Of a stretch of 7,359 nucleotides of DNA, positions 7,031 through 7,359 are shown one piece after another. The stretch covers positions 1-7,359 of the forward strand of contig JAJFHB010000445.1 of NCBI GenBank assembly GCA_021775795.1. Reading direction: 5' to 3'. Below the pieces are notes generated by a model. It was given only the letters and a program-made list of their open reading frames with translations, ran no database searches and was not told the DNA's origin. A program made the position numbers and the translations under genes. The DNA comes from Hyphomicrobiales bacterium (GTDB lineage Bacteria; Pseudomonadota; Alphaproteobacteria; Rhizobiales; JAJFHB01). How positions within the stretch are numbered: the stretch's first letter is position 1; the number at the start of each line of letters is the position of its first letter.

Positions 7031-7359
7031 CTACATGAACAGCTGCTCGTCCTCGAGGCCCTTGTACATGTCAGCAACAAACTCGCCGTATCCATTGTAG
7101 AGCTGGCTCGGCACCTTGTCCCAGAACATCGATGAACCTTCATCGATAATGCGTTCTTCCGCCTGGCTCCAGCGCCGATGCGGCACTTCCGGGTTGACGT
7201 TGGCCCAGAAACCATACTCGGCAGGAAGGATTTCTTCCCAGAAACTTTGCGGCCGCTCATCCGTAAACGTAAAGCGCACAATTGATTTGATCTATTTGAA
7301 ACCATACTTCCAGGGTGTCATGAGACGCAAGGGTGCGCCATTCTGCGGCGGTGCCGGCT
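7031..7359 (-). pseudogene. msrP: MsrP (YedY) methionine sulfoxide reductase catalytic subunit, C-terminal part with in-frame amber stop
   Basis: The minus strand encodes the C-terminal third of MsrP, the periplasmic molybdopterin enzyme that reduces methionine sulfoxide in proteins with electrons from the membrane haem protein MsrQ. Reading in from the edge gives NGAPLRLMTPWKYGFK, then TAG (plus 7292-7294), then IKSIVRFTFTDERPQSFWEE, EYGFWANVNPEVPHRRWSQAEE and the end NGYGEFVADMYKGLEDEQLFM. E. coli MsrP has WKYGFKSIKSIV here, so one base change of a TCG serine codon explains the stop. The frame is otherwise intact on both sides. Truncation would remove 87 residues of the C-terminal domain and probably inactivate the enzyme. 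A sequencing error or very recent mutation is also possible. The 5' part lies outside the window, and no msrQ follows, because the next gene is convergent. Confidence 0.85.

Overview
The window looks like a chromosomal segment of an alphaproteobacterium, most likely of the order Hyphomicrobiales (Rhizobiales). The evidence is the order lrp - trxB - LysR regulator, the very close match of the LysR protein to what I remember of the LsrB (Sinorhizobium, Agrobacterium) and VtlR (Brucella) proteins, an IF-1 with the basic C-terminal tail known from rhizobial second IF-1 copies, and a C-rich-loop small RNA at the position where AbcR RNAs sit in that order. I see no insertion sequence, CRISPR array, tRNA or rRNA.

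Layout. Positions 1-891 (minus): polyphosphate kinase 2, 3' end outside the window. Positions 1018-1509 (minus): Lrp/AsnC regulator, with a promoter overlapped by a dyad that may be its own operator. Positions 1731-2003 (minus): translation initiation factor IF-1, 90 residues, TTG start, preceded by a structured leader of about 155 nt and a recognisable promoter. Positions 2433-3395 (plus): thioredoxin reductase. Positions 3471-4358 (plus): LsrB/VtlR-type LysR regulator, probably co-transcribed with trxB. Positions 4359-4673: no protein gene, but a good small-RNA candidate with a LysR-type dyad near -65, a promoter with 17-base spacing, several hairpins with C-rich loops and a strong intrinsic terminator. 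Positions 4674-5765 (minus): serine beta-lactamase-like hydrolase. Positions 5861-6994 (plus): RtcB-family RNA ligase of the RtcB2 (release-factor-H-coupled) type, but with no prfH beside it. Positions 7031-7359 (minus): C-terminal part of the molybdoenzyme MsrP, interrupted by an in-frame amber codon.

How it works together. trxB, the LsrB-type regulator and msrP all point to thiol and methionine redox control. The regulator and the adjacent small RNA form a likely regulatory pair: the LysR protein would activate an RNA whose C-rich loops could mask Shine-Dalgarno sequences of many mRNAs. infA with its leader, PPK2 and Lrp fit growth and nutrient-stress adaptation. RtcB2 adds RNA repair. The links between these genes are inferred from position and known homologues; only motifs, structures and reading frames are read directly.
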